Part shown: positions 19,701 through 30,491 of the stretch, one piece after another | Numbering within the stretch: the first letter of the stretch is position 1 | How the letters are laid out: each line of letters starts with the position of its first letter | From: Iodobacter sp. | Lineage (GTDB): Bacteria > Pseudomonadota > Gammaproteobacteria > Burkholderiales > Chitinibacteraceae | NCBI RefSeq assembly: GCF_025352645.1 | Contig: NZ_JANXSO010000037.1 | Coordinates: 26,015 to 90,014, forward strand | Length of the DNA stretch: 64,000 nt | Reading direction: 5' to 3' | Program-made: the position numbers and the translations under genes | Notes under the pieces: model-generated | What the model saw: the letters and a program-made list of their open reading frames with translations, nothing else | Database searches by the model: none | What the model was told of the DNA's origin: nothing

Positions 19701-20468
19701 GTTGTCGGCGGCAAATTTCAGTAAAAACGCCACGCCAAAAAAGAGGATTAAGATCCCAACCCGCACCACGGTATTGCCGCCCAATAGCCAATTTTTAGCC
19801 ATTTGGTAAGCATGATTAAATTGGGTGTCTAGCCAGCTAGGCGCGGCCTGTGGGCGAGGGCTAAGGGCTTGGGGCGGCTCGGCGGCTTGGGGGAGCGGCG
19901 TGGTATCTGGCCTAGATGGGTTAATTGCAATGCTTGGCAAAATAGGCGTGACGGCTTCGGGCATAGCAGCCAGGCTAGGCTCTGGCGTAAGTGCTTCAGG
20001 TGCCGAGGTAATATTTTGTTCTGGAGTGAGTGCGTCAGTGGCGAGGGTAAGGCTTGGCTCTGGTGCTAGCACTTCAGTGGCGAGGGTAATGCCTGGCTCT
20101 GGAGTTAGCTCTTCAGTTGCGAGGGTAATGCTTGGCTCAGGTGTTAACGCTTCAGGCTTAGGGATGATTGGCTTGGCTGGCTCAATGTTGTTGGCTTCGC
20201 GGGCCGTGGCTTTCATTTGCGCTACTTCTGCCTGCAAAAACGCCAGTGATTGCTCTAGTTGATCCACCCTTTGCCTTAAGCTAAGCACGCTGGCGTTAGC
20301 TACAGGTGGTGTTTGCTCCTGCTTACTTGCCTGAGCTGGGCTGGTGGATTGCTTACTTATAAAAATGTAAATCACAAAACCCAATAGGCCGCAGCCAAAT
20401 GCGCCTCCCACACCAAATTGAAATCCACCCAAAATCATGGCGATCAAAATAAAGATACTGGCTTTCAT
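16704..20468 (-). CDS. DUF2339 giant polytopic membrane protein
   Basis: A 1254-residue integral membrane protein. One or two N-terminal hydrophobic segments are followed by a short coiled-coil-like stretch and a cytoplasmic or periplasmic linker made of 13-residue EALTPEPSITLAT-type repeats. After about residue 240 come more than 25 hydrophobic helices to the C terminus. This is the DUF2339 architecture, and the neighbouring DUF3999 gene supports it. No function is known. ATG 20468 was chosen over 20495 because AAGGG lies five bases upstream of it. Confidence 0.88.
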   Translation of the reverse strand: MKASIFILIAMILGGFQFGVGGAFGCGLLGFVIYIFISKQSTSPAQASKQEQTPPVANASVLSLRQRVDQLEQSLAFLQAEVAQMKATAREANNIEPAKPIIPKPEALTPEPSITLATEELTPEPGITLATEVLAPEPSLTLATDALTPEQNITSAPEALTPEPSLAAMPEAVTPILPSIAINPSRPDTTPLPQAAEPPQALSPRPQAAPSWLDTQFNHAYQMAKNWLLGGNTVVRVGILILFFGVAFLLKFAADNSMLPVELRFAGTALGAVALLVIGWRLRDKRREYALIMQGGGVGVLYLTAFTALKFAVIPAGFALAFLVLVAVFSAILAIKQDARSLAVMGITGGFLAPILTSTGSGSHIALFGYFALLNAGIFAMAWYKTWRPLNLLGFVFTFGIATSWGALKYRPELLASTEPFLILFFLFYVSIALLYALRQQIALKSYVDGTLIFGTPLAAFGLQAALVHEIQFALAGSAVALSAFYTGIAQYLWQRKRNELCLLFEALLALGVLFATLAIPLAFDARTTAASWAVEAAAIIWVSLRQQRLRSLLCALVLQAIAGIAFFNQADPLNENAIAILNSGYIGGLMLALSGLFSGYLLQKKAALEWFKPGITLSPLLAAWGLTWWLGAGLYEIEAFVLGSEQYSAEVIFIGFSALLASLACKKWAWPLLRLPALALFPVLGLMLLQVLIHHSHAMTGLGMLAWPLALALALWLLHRHEEDHPAIEILHALGIWLISILLATELAWLIRQAVPEGVWRNVAWPIISAAVLWLLAEYGRKISWPIARFPRAYFVAGAAPIAAGLVIWALLALGSDGNAAPLPYVPLLNPLDIAFGLGLVGLLAWIRRLRKLDLLDLTPWLAPSLLGLGFLWLNAILLRVFAHWGGEDYSLTTLINSLKVQAVFTLFWSATSILAVLAAKRLGGLLATRISVCALLTVLWAWLLIANFNDGSLLAIRYLPLFNLLELAQLAVFGALYMAWRDQKASLFNAAVLPNWLAYTLLATLFIWFNGALLRGLHHGLALPFSVLEAIRSSNMQQIFMLAWGLFALAAMQLTRRGSMLRLCAIASAPVMLIMWLWTFYANLSQSGSRWPLLNPLDLIQIGIFALIGLWLYRVDKLRGGLPQQWLKIGVGFTAFVWLNGVLLRTLHHWGDVPYVASALQHSTLVQASLSIFWTLLAFGIMLFSARKLDRSLWFSGAALLVVVVAKLFIIDLSRISGIERIVSFIGVGILLLIIGYLSPLPPKQESSGAEG
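19959..20153 (-). repeat. 39-base in-frame tandem repeats in the DUF2339 gene
   Basis: Five consecutive 13-residue units (EALTPEPSITLAT, EELTPEPGITLAT, EVLAPEPSLTLAT, DALTPEQNITSAP, EALTPEPSLAAMP) plus a partial sixth. They form a Pro-, Glu- and Thr-rich linker between the N-terminal helices and the membrane body. The copy number is expected to vary among strains. Confidence 0.9.
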
Positions 20469-20711
20469 GTGCGCCCTTGCTGTGCATGCATTCATGGGTA
20501 CGACGCACCCATTTACGCATCTGAATGAGAGGATGGTTTTTTAGCGTGGATTACGGTGAAATTTACCTGCTTGATTTAAATAACTGATGTTATGCAGTAT
20601 TAATTTTTTAGTGCCGTCGGTACGTTGATTTTGCTGCGCTCTCCCCGCTGGATCGGATGCGTGCTTCAAGGTGGGGTAAGCCAATCCTATCAACTTAAGC
20701 AATATGCCATT

Positions 20712-20772
20712 CGTAGGGCGGGTGCAACCCGCGAGTCATGCTGAAAAAACGCGGGTTTTATCCGTCCTACGA
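20712..20772 (+). repeat. GGGCGGGT palindromic repeat, copy 2
   Basis: CGTAGGGCGGGTGCAACCCG at the left is answered by CGCGGGTTTTATCCGTCCTAC at the right, around ATGCTGAAAAAA. It is the same core and orientation as the element at 50489 but lacks the TGAGCAAGAGACAT end. Confidence 0.85.
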
Positions 20773-20945
20773 TGTTTCTTTACAATAGGTAGATCTAAGT
20801 TGATCGCTTAAGGTTTAACGATCAATAGTGCCCTTAAGTTAATAAGATTGGGATTTAAGTCCCGTGCCACGAGTGGGGATAAAAACTTAATAAACCGGGT
20901 TTGGAAATGGCTAAAAACCCAAAAAAATAGCAAAATTTAGCTGAC

Positions 20946-20995
20946 GTTTTTCTCTGTGAAACTCTGTGTTCTCTGTGGTTCAAGATTTGGGTTTT
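20946..20995. repeat. CACRGAG repeat, solitary right arm (copy B)
   Basis: TTTTCTCTGTGAAACTCTGT and onward to AAGATTTGGGTTT matches the right arm of copy A almost base for base. No left arm is recognisable upstream, so this is either a deleted copy or the minimal unit. Confidence 0.8.
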
Positions 20996-21024
20996 GGCTG
21001 CGCAACATCAGTTAAATAATGTTG

Positions 21025-22068
21025 TTAAGGTATGGTATTGCCCCTACCATTTTTTCTTGGCTTGCTTGTGGTTTTAGCTGGCCTTAAATCATCGCCATCT
21101 TGGTAGCTTTTTAAAATGTTTTCAGAAAGCTGCAGTACGGCCGTCGCGTAAAGTGTGCTTTTGTTGTAGCGAGTAATCACATAAAAATTATTAAAGCCTA
21201 AAAAGTGGCTAGTAAAGCCTGGCTCGGTTTCTAGTGAGAACAGCACGGCTTTTTCAGCGGTATCTAGCTCGCTGATCGGCACGACGCCTTTTTGCATCAG
21301 CTCGCCCACGCTGTAATGCAGATTAAATTTATCTGCAAAAACATCACTTAAATCAGCGTTGATATTGACGGCGGTGTAGGCGCTTTTACCCTGCTGCCAA
21401 CCGTGTTCTTTTAAATAGTTGGCAACGCTGGCGATGGCATCATTAGGGTGATTCCAGATATCGCGGTGGCCGTTTTGGTCATAATCAACGGCATATTGGC
21501 GAAACGATGAGGGCATAAATTGCGGCCAGCCCATCGCTCCCGCGTAAGAGCCTTTAAAGCTGAGCGGATCTTCGTTTTCTTCACGTGCTAATAGTAAGAA
21601 TTCGGTGAGCTCTTTTTGGAAGAACTCGGCACGGCGTGGGTAATCAAAGGCAATGGTGGTGAGCACGTCCAAAATATGAAAGCTGCCGGTGTTTTTACCA
21701 TAATTGGTTTCAGCGCCCAAAATCGCCACGATGACTTCTGGCTCTACCCCATAGCGCTCGCTGATTTCTTTGATGGCAATGGCGTGTTCACGCCAGAATT
21801 TAGCCCCCGCCAAGCTGCGCGCTGGGTTTACAAAGTTCACCCGAAAGGTATACCAAGGTCTAGCGGTAGAAGGGCGATCTAAAATATCTAAAACATTGCT
21901 TTTGGGCGTGGCGCGGTTCAGCGTTTGTACTAGCTCTTCTTCGCTAAATTGGTAAGCGGCTGCGGTGGCTTTGATATAGGCCTGCACATCTTCACGGGCA
22001 ACGAGGGCTTCATCGGCGTGGGCGAAACCCATCAGGCTAACTAATAACAGGGGAAGAAATTTACGCAT
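21025..22068 (-). CDS. mltB: Lytic murein transglycosylase B
   Basis: Cleaves the glycosidic bond between N-acetylmuramic acid and N-acetylglucosamine in peptidoglycan, leaving 1,6-anhydro ends. With the ATG at 22068 the protein has 347 residues, beginning with a signal peptide (MRKFLPLLLVSLMGFAHA). The expected catalytic glutamate is in ILGAETNYG at about residue 120, and the MGWPQFMPSSFR segment is typical of the MltB family. There is no lipobox cysteine, so it is predicted to be a soluble periplasmic enzyme rather than an outer-membrane lipoprotein. A GTG at 22077 is an alternative start. It lies 46 bases after hrcA on the same strand. Confidence 0.93.
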   Translation of the reverse strand: MRKFLPLLLVSLMGFAHADEALVAREDVQAYIKATAAAYQFSEEELVQTLNRATPKSNVLDILDRPSTARPWYTFRVNFVNPARSLAGAKFWREHAIAIKEISERYGVEPEVIVAILGAETNYGKNTGSFHILDVLTTIAFDYPRRAEFFQKELTEFLLLAREENEDPLSFKGSYAGAMGWPQFMPSSFRQYAVDYDQNGHRDIWNHPNDAIASVANYLKEHGWQQGKSAYTAVNINADLSDVFADKFNLHYSVGELMQKGVVPISELDTAEKAVLFSLETEPGFTSHFLGFNNFYVITRYNKSTLYATAVLQLSENILKSYQDGDDLRPAKTTSKPRKNGRGNTIP

Positions 22069-22114
22069 TGTTTTCACTTACATAATGTGTGGAAGGGTGG
22101 GCTATGCTGTGCCC

Positions 22115-23128
22115 CTATTGGGAGAGCGCCGTAGAAAGTAATTGTGCGGTGATATCTACAATCGGAATCACGCGCTGATAATCCATTCTGCTTGGGCCTA
22201 TCACACCCAGTGTGCCAACAATTTCGCCGTTGACGCGATAGGGCGCGGTAATGACCGAGCATTCATCTAAGGGAGCCAAGCCAGATTCATCACCGATATA
22301 AATTTTAACGCCATCAGCGTGATTGCCTAGATCTAACAACTGCAGTAGCGCCGTTTTTTGCTCAAATAGCGCAAATAACTGGCGCATTCTGATGACATTT
22401 GAGGATAAATCACCAAAGCCTAATAGCTGGTGCTCGCCTGCAATCACCATGGAATCACTATGTTGTGCCAAAGAAGCGCCAACAGCTACGGCGGCATTCA
22501 TCAGGCCGACAATATCGCTTTTAAGCCGAACTAACTCGTTTTGTACTAGATGAGTGAGCGCCGAAAGTGTTTTGCCTGAGCAATATTCATTCAAAACATT
22601 GGCAGCTTCAATCAGCTCGCTGGCGCTAAACAGCCGCTCGGTTTGTAAAATACGGTTTTGTACATCGCCATCGCTGGTGACTAAAATCAGCAGCACACGA
22701 CGCTCTGATAGCTGCATAAATTCGATTTGCTTGAGCAAAATATCGTGGCGCTTAGGGCTTTGCACCATGCCGGCAAATTGGGTCAGCTGCGATAAAATCT
22801 GCGATGCAGCCGCCACGCTGCGCTGAGGGCTATCGATGGGGAGCTGCTCGGTGAGTTCGGTAATAGTGGGTTGATCTAAAGCTTGTACTGTAAGCAATGA
22901 ATCAACAAATACACGGTAAGCTAGCGCGGTAGGAACTCGGCCTGCCGAGGTATGTGGGCTAGCAACAAAGCCCAGCGCTTCTAAATCAACCATAGTATTG
23001 CGAATGGTTGCCGAGCTAATATCTAGCCCAGAAAAGTGCTGCAGCGCTTTAGAGCCAATAGGTTGCCCGTCGGCAATGTAGCGCTCGACGAGGGTTTTAA
23101 GTAGAATTTGAGAACGATCGTTCAGCAT
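22115..23128 (-). CDS. hrcA: Heat-inducible transcription repressor HrcA
   Basis: HrcA represses chaperone genes by binding CIRCE operators and is itself stabilised by GroEL. The 337-residue protein has an N-terminal winged-helix domain (about 1-100, with GLDISSATIRNTMVDLEALG as the recognition region) and the C-terminal HrcA domain with dimerisation and GAF-like parts (VNGEIVGTLGVIGPSRMDY). The gene is divergent from nadK across a gap of about 150 bases. I found no CIRCE dyad in this gap or elsewhere in the window, so autoregulation is not supported by sequence here. Confidence 0.95.
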   Translation of the reverse strand: MLNDRSQILLKTLVERYIADGQPIGSKALQHFSGLDISSATIRNTMVDLEALGFVASPHTSAGRVPTALAYRVFVDSLLTVQALDQPTITELTEQLPIDSPQRSVAAASQILSQLTQFAGMVQSPKRHDILLKQIEFMQLSERRVLLILVTSDGDVQNRILQTERLFSASELIEAANVLNEYCSGKTLSALTHLVQNELVRLKSDIVGLMNAAVAVGASLAQHSDSMVIAGEHQLLGFGDLSSNVIRMRQLFALFEQKTALLQLLDLGNHADGVKIYIGDESGLAPLDECSVITAPYRVNGEIVGTLGVIGPSRMDYQRVIPIVDITAQLLSTALSQ

Positions 23129-23275
23129 ATTGGCTAATGGCGCTAGAGTTTATGGCGAATCTTACTTTGTTTTACAAGGACTTTTGCATCCAAGCAAGAT
23201 GTGCTGTGTTGTTTTAGTGAGTTTAAAGCAAAGCGCGCGGGTGTTTTTTTATTAAATTTCGGGTCTAATAAGCTT

Positions 23276-24151
23276 ATGCATAGTCTACTGTTCAAAACCA
23301 TTGCCGTGGTTGGCCGTACGGGCACACCGACCTTAGACGAGCCGATTCGCCGTCTTGCCGCACTACTGGCTCGCGCAGGCGTCAAGGTTTTCTTAGATCA
23401 AGCTACTGCGGATGAGCATGGTATCACCGAACATCAGACGGTTAGCCGCGATAATATCGGCAAAGTGGCTGATCTGGTGATTGTGCTGGGTGGTGATGGC
23501 ACGATGCTAGGCGTTGCTCGCTTATTGGCTCCTTACCGCATCCCCCTTGTAGGTATCAATCAAGGCCGTTTGGGCTTTATGACTGATATTTCGGTGGATG
23601 AGATGGACGAGCTGGTGATTGCAATGCTGTACGGTGAGTTTATCCCCGAAGAGCGCATCCTGCTTGAAACCACCGTAGTGCGTGATGGCCATGAAATCGA
23701 TAACGCACTGGCGTTTAATGACGTGGTGTTTAGCCGTGGTAATACCGGCGCCATGATCGAGTTCGAAATCTTTATCGATGGGCGCTTTGTCTATAGCCAG
23801 CGCTCGGATGGCCTGATTGTTTCTACGCCTACCGGCTCCACGGCCTATGCGCTGGCCTCGGGTGGGCCGATTTTGCATCCAAGCTTACCTGCTATTGCGC
23901 TTGTGCCCATCTGCCCACAATCTTTGTCTAATCGCCCGATTGTGGTGAATGATACCTGTGCGGTGGAGTTCTTCCTGACGCGCTCGCAAGATGCACGGGT
24001 TTATTTTGATAATCAATCGCACTGTGATCTGCACGAAAAAGACCGCGTATTGATTAGCCGCTACCGCAACACTTTAAGAGTGCTGCACCCTAATAGCTAT
24101 CACTATTATGACACCCTAAGAGAGAAACTACGCTGGGGCGAGCGTTTGTAA
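23276..24151 (+). CDS. nadK: NAD kinase
   Basis: Phosphorylates NAD to NADP using ATP or polyphosphate in the cytoplasm. The 291-residue protein carries the catalytic GGDGTM at 72-77 (D74 the general base), the NQGRLGFMTD segment, and the SRGNTGAMIEFEIFID and STPTGSTAYALASGGPI signatures. The frame is open from 23201, but the ATG at 23276 gives the normal N terminus (FKTIAVVGR). The hrcA-nadK-recN arrangement is common in Betaproteobacteria. Confidence 0.96.
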   Translation: MHSLLFKTIAVVGRTGTPTLDEPIRRLAALLARAGVKVFLDQATADEHGITEHQTVSRDNIGKVADLVIVLGGDGTMLGVARLLAPYRIPLVGINQGRLGFMTDISVDEMDELVIAMLYGEFIPEERILLETTVVRDGHEIDNALAFNDVVFSRGNTGAMIEFEIFIDGRFVYSQRSDGLIVSTPTGSTAYALASGGPILHPSLPAIALVPICPQSLSNRPIVVNDTCAVEFFLTRSQDARVYFDNQSHCDLHEKDRVLISRYRNTLRVLHPNSYHYYDTLREKLRWGERL

Positions 24152-24166
24152 GGGGGGAATTTAATT

Positions 24167-24394
24167 CAAAACCCAAATCTTGAACCACAGAGAGCACGCA
24201 GGACACGGAGTTACACAGAGAAAAACGAGGACATATCGCTTTATGGCGTCATCCATCTCATCTGTTTTTTGCCGCTGTGCTTAAAAATATTAAACGTGCA
24301 GTTTTAGACAGAAATCGCTGATGTATTGCTTAATAAATGGTTTTCTCCGTGATCCTCCGTGTTCTCCTTAACTTCGTGGTTTAAGGTTTGGGTT
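24167..24394. repeat. CACRGAG inverted repeat, copy C
   Basis: Left arm 24167-24230 (AACCCAAATCTTGAACCACA and onward) and right arm 24338-24394 (ending AAGGTTTGGGTTT) are imperfect inverted copies around about 107 bases of unique sequence. It occupies the nadK-recN gap, so any recN promoter must lie inside or just after it. Its right arm is closest to that of copy D. Confidence 0.88.
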
Positions 24395-24438
24395 TATTTT
24401 CTTTTGTGGTAACTGTAACCAAGGTGTAAACAAAGCGC

Positions 24439-26100
24439 ATGCTGCTTTCTATCTCACTTAAATCATTTGTTATCGTCGACGAGCTTGTCCTCGATTTTGC
24501 CTCTGGCTTAACCACCTTAACGGGGGAAACGGGCGCGGGTAAATCCATTGTGATTGATGCTTTGGGCTTGCTTTTAGGGGGAAGGGCAGAAAGCGCGGTA
24601 GTGCGCCACGGGGCAGATAAGGCTGAGTTGCAAGCGCGGTTTGTCGTCCCCCAAACAACCTTGGCATGGCTAGAGGCCGAGGCCTTGCAAGGGGATGAAG
24701 GTGGGGAGCTGCTGATCCGGCGCAATATAGATAGCCATGGTAAATCTCGTGCTTGGATCAACGGGATTTCTGCCACCTTGGCCCAGCTAAAAACACTGGG
24801 TGAACAGTTGGTGGATATCCACGGCCAGCATGCGCCGCAATCCTTATTGCGCCCCGATGTGCAGCGTGATTTAGTCGATGGCTATGCGGGCTCAACTGCG
24901 CTGGCGCGAGATGTGGCTGGGCTATTTAAAGATTGGAAAATCGCCACCGATGAATTAGCTACAGCTAGCAATAATGCCGAGGCTTTTGAAGCAGAACGCG
25001 AACGCCTGCAATGGCAGGTCGAAGAAGTAGCGGCCTTGCAATTTACTGCGGCAGAATGGCCGGAGCTACAAGCCGAGCATAAGCGCTTACACCACGCAGC
25101 TAGCCTGATTGATGGGGTGCAAAGCAGCCTATTGATGCTGGCTGATGGCGATGAAAATTGCCAATCTTGGCTAGGAGCCGTGGCGACTAAGCTCAGTGCC
25201 TTGGCCGATTTTGATGCGGGTATTTCTGAGACGCTTGAATTACTAGCCAGCACTGAAGCGCAGATGACCGAGTCGGTGTACGCGCTACGCCGTTACGCCG
25301 ATCATCTCGAGCTAGATCCGGCGCGCCTTGCCGATGTCGAGGGCCGCCTAGACGCTATCTTTCGTATGGCGCGTAAATACCGTGTTGAACCTGCGGATTT
25401 ACCAGAAAAACTCGCCAGCTGGCAAGAGCGCTTGGCCGAATTAGGCGGAGCGCAAGGCCTAGAAGCCGTACGCCGCCGAGCACAAAAATTAGAAGCCGAA
25501 TACCGCAAGCAAGCTGCAACGCTGTCAAATAAACGCAAAGCAGCGGCAGCTAAGCTAGGTAAATTGGTTACTGCAGAATTACAACTGTTGGCCTTGGTGG
25601 GCAGCCGTTTTGAAATTGCCCTACATGCTCACGAAGCCCCAGCCAGTTTTGGCTTAGAAACTATTGAATTTATGGTGGCCAATCACCCAACCACCCCAGC
25701 CAGAGCGATGGCAAAAGTGGCTTCCGGTGGTGAGTTGTCTCGGATTAGCTTGGCCTTGCAAGTGATTACCAGCCAAGTTGCTAATGTGCCTACTTTGATT
25801 TTTGATGAGGTGGATGTGGGGATTGGCGGGCGCGTGGCCGAGATTGTTGGCCGCATGTTGGCCGATTTAGGCGCGGCGCGACAAGTGCTGTGTATTACCC
25901 ATTTACCTCAAGTTGCAGCGTGTGGATTTCAGCAGCTACAAGTGAGCAAAACCCAATCCGCAACTGGCGTACTCAGCACCATCCGCATGCTGAGCATTGA
26001 AGAGCGCATCGAAGAAATAGCCCGCATGCTAGGCGGAGTAGAAATCACCGGCACCACCCGCCAGCACGCAGCAGAAATGTTGGGTGTGGCCGCGGTTTAG
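24439..26100 (+). CDS. recN: DNA repair protein RecN
   Basis: An SMC-like ATPase acting in recombinational repair of double-strand breaks. The 553-residue protein has Walker A GETGAGKS at 29-36, two coiled-coil arms in the middle (about 150-380), the ABC signature in VASGGELSRISLALQ and Walker B in LIFDEVDVGIGG. Length matches the family. The gene is bracketed on both sides by copies of the CACRGAG repeat within 60 bases of its ends. No LexA-type SOS box was recognised upstream. Confidence 0.96.
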   Translation: MLLSISLKSFVIVDELVLDFASGLTTLTGETGAGKSIVIDALGLLLGGRAESAVVRHGADKAELQARFVVPQTTLAWLEAEALQGDEGGELLIRRNIDSHGKSRAWINGISATLAQLKTLGEQLVDIHGQHAPQSLLRPDVQRDLVDGYAGSTALARDVAGLFKDWKIATDELATASNNAEAFEAERERLQWQVEEVAALQFTAAEWPELQAEHKRLHHAASLIDGVQSSLLMLADGDENCQSWLGAVATKLSALADFDAGISETLELLASTEAQMTESVYALRRYADHLELDPARLADVEGRLDAIFRMARKYRVEPADLPEKLASWQERLAELGGAQGLEAVRRRAQKLEAEYRKQAATLSNKRKAAAAKLGKLVTAELQLLALVGSRFEIALHAHEAPASFGLETIEFMVANHPTTPARAMAKVASGGELSRISLALQVITSQVANVPTLIFDEVDVGIGGRVAEIVGRMLADLGAARQVLCITHLPQVAACGFQQLQVSKTQSATGVLSTIRMLSIEERIEEIARMLGGVEITGTTRQHAAEMLGVAAV

Positions 26101-26120
26101 TTGCAGTTGTATTTCAAATA

Positions 26121-26760
<640 letters not shown>

Positions 26761-26841
26761 ATTTCACTACATTGTTTAATATTTACACTTGACTTGGTAG
26801 TGGCCGTAAACTACATCTTCACTCTTAATGGGGATGTGGGG

Positions 26842-28068
26842 ATGAAAAAATTATTACTCGCTGTTGCAATGGCAGCTTTACTTGGTGGATGCGCGACTCC
26901 GCCCGCACCACTGGCGGCAGTGCCAACCGCCATTCCTTCGGTTAAATCACATAATAAACAAGTGGTGGCTTATATCCGCACTTGGCCTATTGGCTCTACA
27001 CCGCTTGATATGGATAAGGGCCGCCGCTGGAGTGCTAAGGATATTCAAGGTGATCAACTCACCACTTTAAATTTAAGCTTTGGCTTGATTCGTAATGAAA
27101 CTGATGTATATATTAAAGACCTAGAGCCACAGCTTAATTCAGATAAAACCGCTACCATTGCCCCATTTGCCAATATGTGGGATGAGGTGGCAAAGCTACA
27201 AACTAAATATCCCCATTTAAAAGTAAACGTCTCTATTGGTGGCTGGGGAGCGGATGGTTTTTCTCAATTATCTAGAACACCAGAGTCGCGGGCTAAATTT
27301 ATTGCTAATGTGATTAAATTAATTGATGAACACAAATTAGCAGGGATTGACTACGATTGGGAATACCCCGTTGGCCCAGATTGGCTGCCTATTGCAAAAG
27401 ACCCAAGCGATAAAGAAAACTACCCTAAGCTTTTAGAAGAAACCCGCAGCGCTTTAAATGAATATGGCGCTAAAATGGGCAAGAGCTATCAATTGTCGGT
27501 GGCTGTACCCGCTGCCGCATGGTTTCTAAAAAATATTGATGTGGTGCGTGTGGCTAAATCTGTTGATTTTATGAAAGTGATGGCTTATGACTTTGCCGGA
27601 TCTTGGAGTAAAAATACCAGTCACCATACTAATCTATATCAAAATAAATTAGATCCTGATGGTGGCGGCTGGAGTGCCGATCAAGCGATGAATTTGTATA
27701 TTGACGCGGGTGTTTCGCCAAGCAAATTATTATTAGGTAGTGCCTTTTATGGCCGCGCTTGGCAAGGTGTTGCCGCTAATAATAATGGCCTATATAACGC
27801 CTTCAAGAAAGGGGCCTTTGATGATGGCATCACTTGGCAAGACATCAAAGCGTTGAAGGCAAAGGGTGCAACGCGCTATTGGGATCCTGTGGCTAAAGCG
27901 CCTTGGTTGTACGATGGTAATTTAATGATTACCTACGAAGATCAAGAAAGCTTGAAGTACAAAGCGCAGTATATTAAAAGCAAGCACCTTGGTGGAATCA
28001 TGGTTTGGGAGTATGGCCATGATATGGATAGCGAGCTGCCCAAAGTGATTAATGAATCATTGATGTAA
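26842..28068 (+). CDS. GH18 chitinase, predicted lipoprotein
   Basis: A 408-residue glycoside hydrolase family 18 enzyme, expected to cleave chitin or chito-oligosaccharides by substrate-assisted catalysis. A lipoprotein signal peptide ends in ALLGGC, so the cysteine at about residue 15 should be acylated and anchor the enzyme in the envelope. The GH18 active site reads GIDYDWEYP, with E174 as general acid and D170 and D172 in place. SIGGWG and the MAYDFAGSW strand are also characteristic. No chitin-binding module is attached, so it may act on soluble oligomers at the cell surface. ATG 26842 was chosen for the signal peptide; the frame is open from 26794. It ends in a strong terminator. Confidence 0.92.
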   Translation: MKKLLLAVAMAALLGGCATPPAPLAAVPTAIPSVKSHNKQVVAYIRTWPIGSTPLDMDKGRRWSAKDIQGDQLTTLNLSFGLIRNETDVYIKDLEPQLNSDKTATIAPFANMWDEVAKLQTKYPHLKVNVSIGGWGADGFSQLSRTPESRAKFIANVIKLIDEHKLAGIDYDWEYPVGPDWLPIAKDPSDKENYPKLLEETRSALNEYGAKMGKSYQLSVAVPAAAWFLKNIDVVRVAKSVDFMKVMAYDFAGSWSKNTSHHTNLYQNKLDPDGGGWSADQAMNLYIDAGVSPSKLLLGSAFYGRAWQGVAANNNGLYNAFKKGAFDDGITWQDIKALKAKGATRYWDPVAKAPWLYDGNLMITYEDQESLKYKAQYIKSKHLGGIMVWEYGHDMDSELPKVINESLM

Positions 28069-28080
28069 CCTATCCTAATA

Positions 28081-28112
28081 AAAAGAGGCTACTTTCGAGT
28101 AGCCTCTTTTTA
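28081..28112 (+). terminator. Rho-independent terminator after the chitinase
   Basis: AAAAGAGGCTACT pairs with AGTAGCCTCTTTT around a TTCG tetraloop and is followed by T-rich sequence, 12 bases after the stop codon. Confidence 0.95.
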
Positions 28113-28134
28113 TTGTTATTTTAAGAAAAATAGC

Positions 28135-28167
28135 CGATTAATTTGCAACTAAGTTGCTAATGAATCG
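28135..28167. promoter_or_regulatory. 33-base near-perfect palindrome upstream of the M4 protease
   Basis: CGATTAATTTGCAACT (28135-28150) and AGTTGCTAATGAATCG (28152-28167) match as inverted arms at 14 of 16 positions around a central A. The inner GCAACTAAGTTGC is perfect. There is no T-run, so it is not a terminator; an operator for a dimeric regulator is the likely reading, although it lies about 435 bases before the protease start. Confidence 0.5.
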
Positions 28168-30414
<2,247 letters not shown>

Positions 30415-30428
30415 TTAAGCCGATAACA

Positions 30429-30461
30429 GCCCCGCTCTTTGCAGAGTGGGGCTTTTTTTTG
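30429..30461 (+). terminator. Rho-independent terminator after the M4 protease
   Basis: GCCCCGCTCT and AGAGTGGGGC form a 10-base stem with a TTGC loop, followed by eight Ts. Confidence 0.95.
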
Positions 30462-30491
30462 GATTTGATCCCCGTTTAATAAGGAACTGTG

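Larger units (their letters stand above)
20469..21024. other. Repeat-rich intergenic region
   Basis: About 550 bases between the DUF2339 start and the end of mltB. It holds one copy of the GGGCGGGT palindromic repeat and a single arm of the CACRGAG repeat, listed separately. No gene was seen. Confidence 0.6.
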
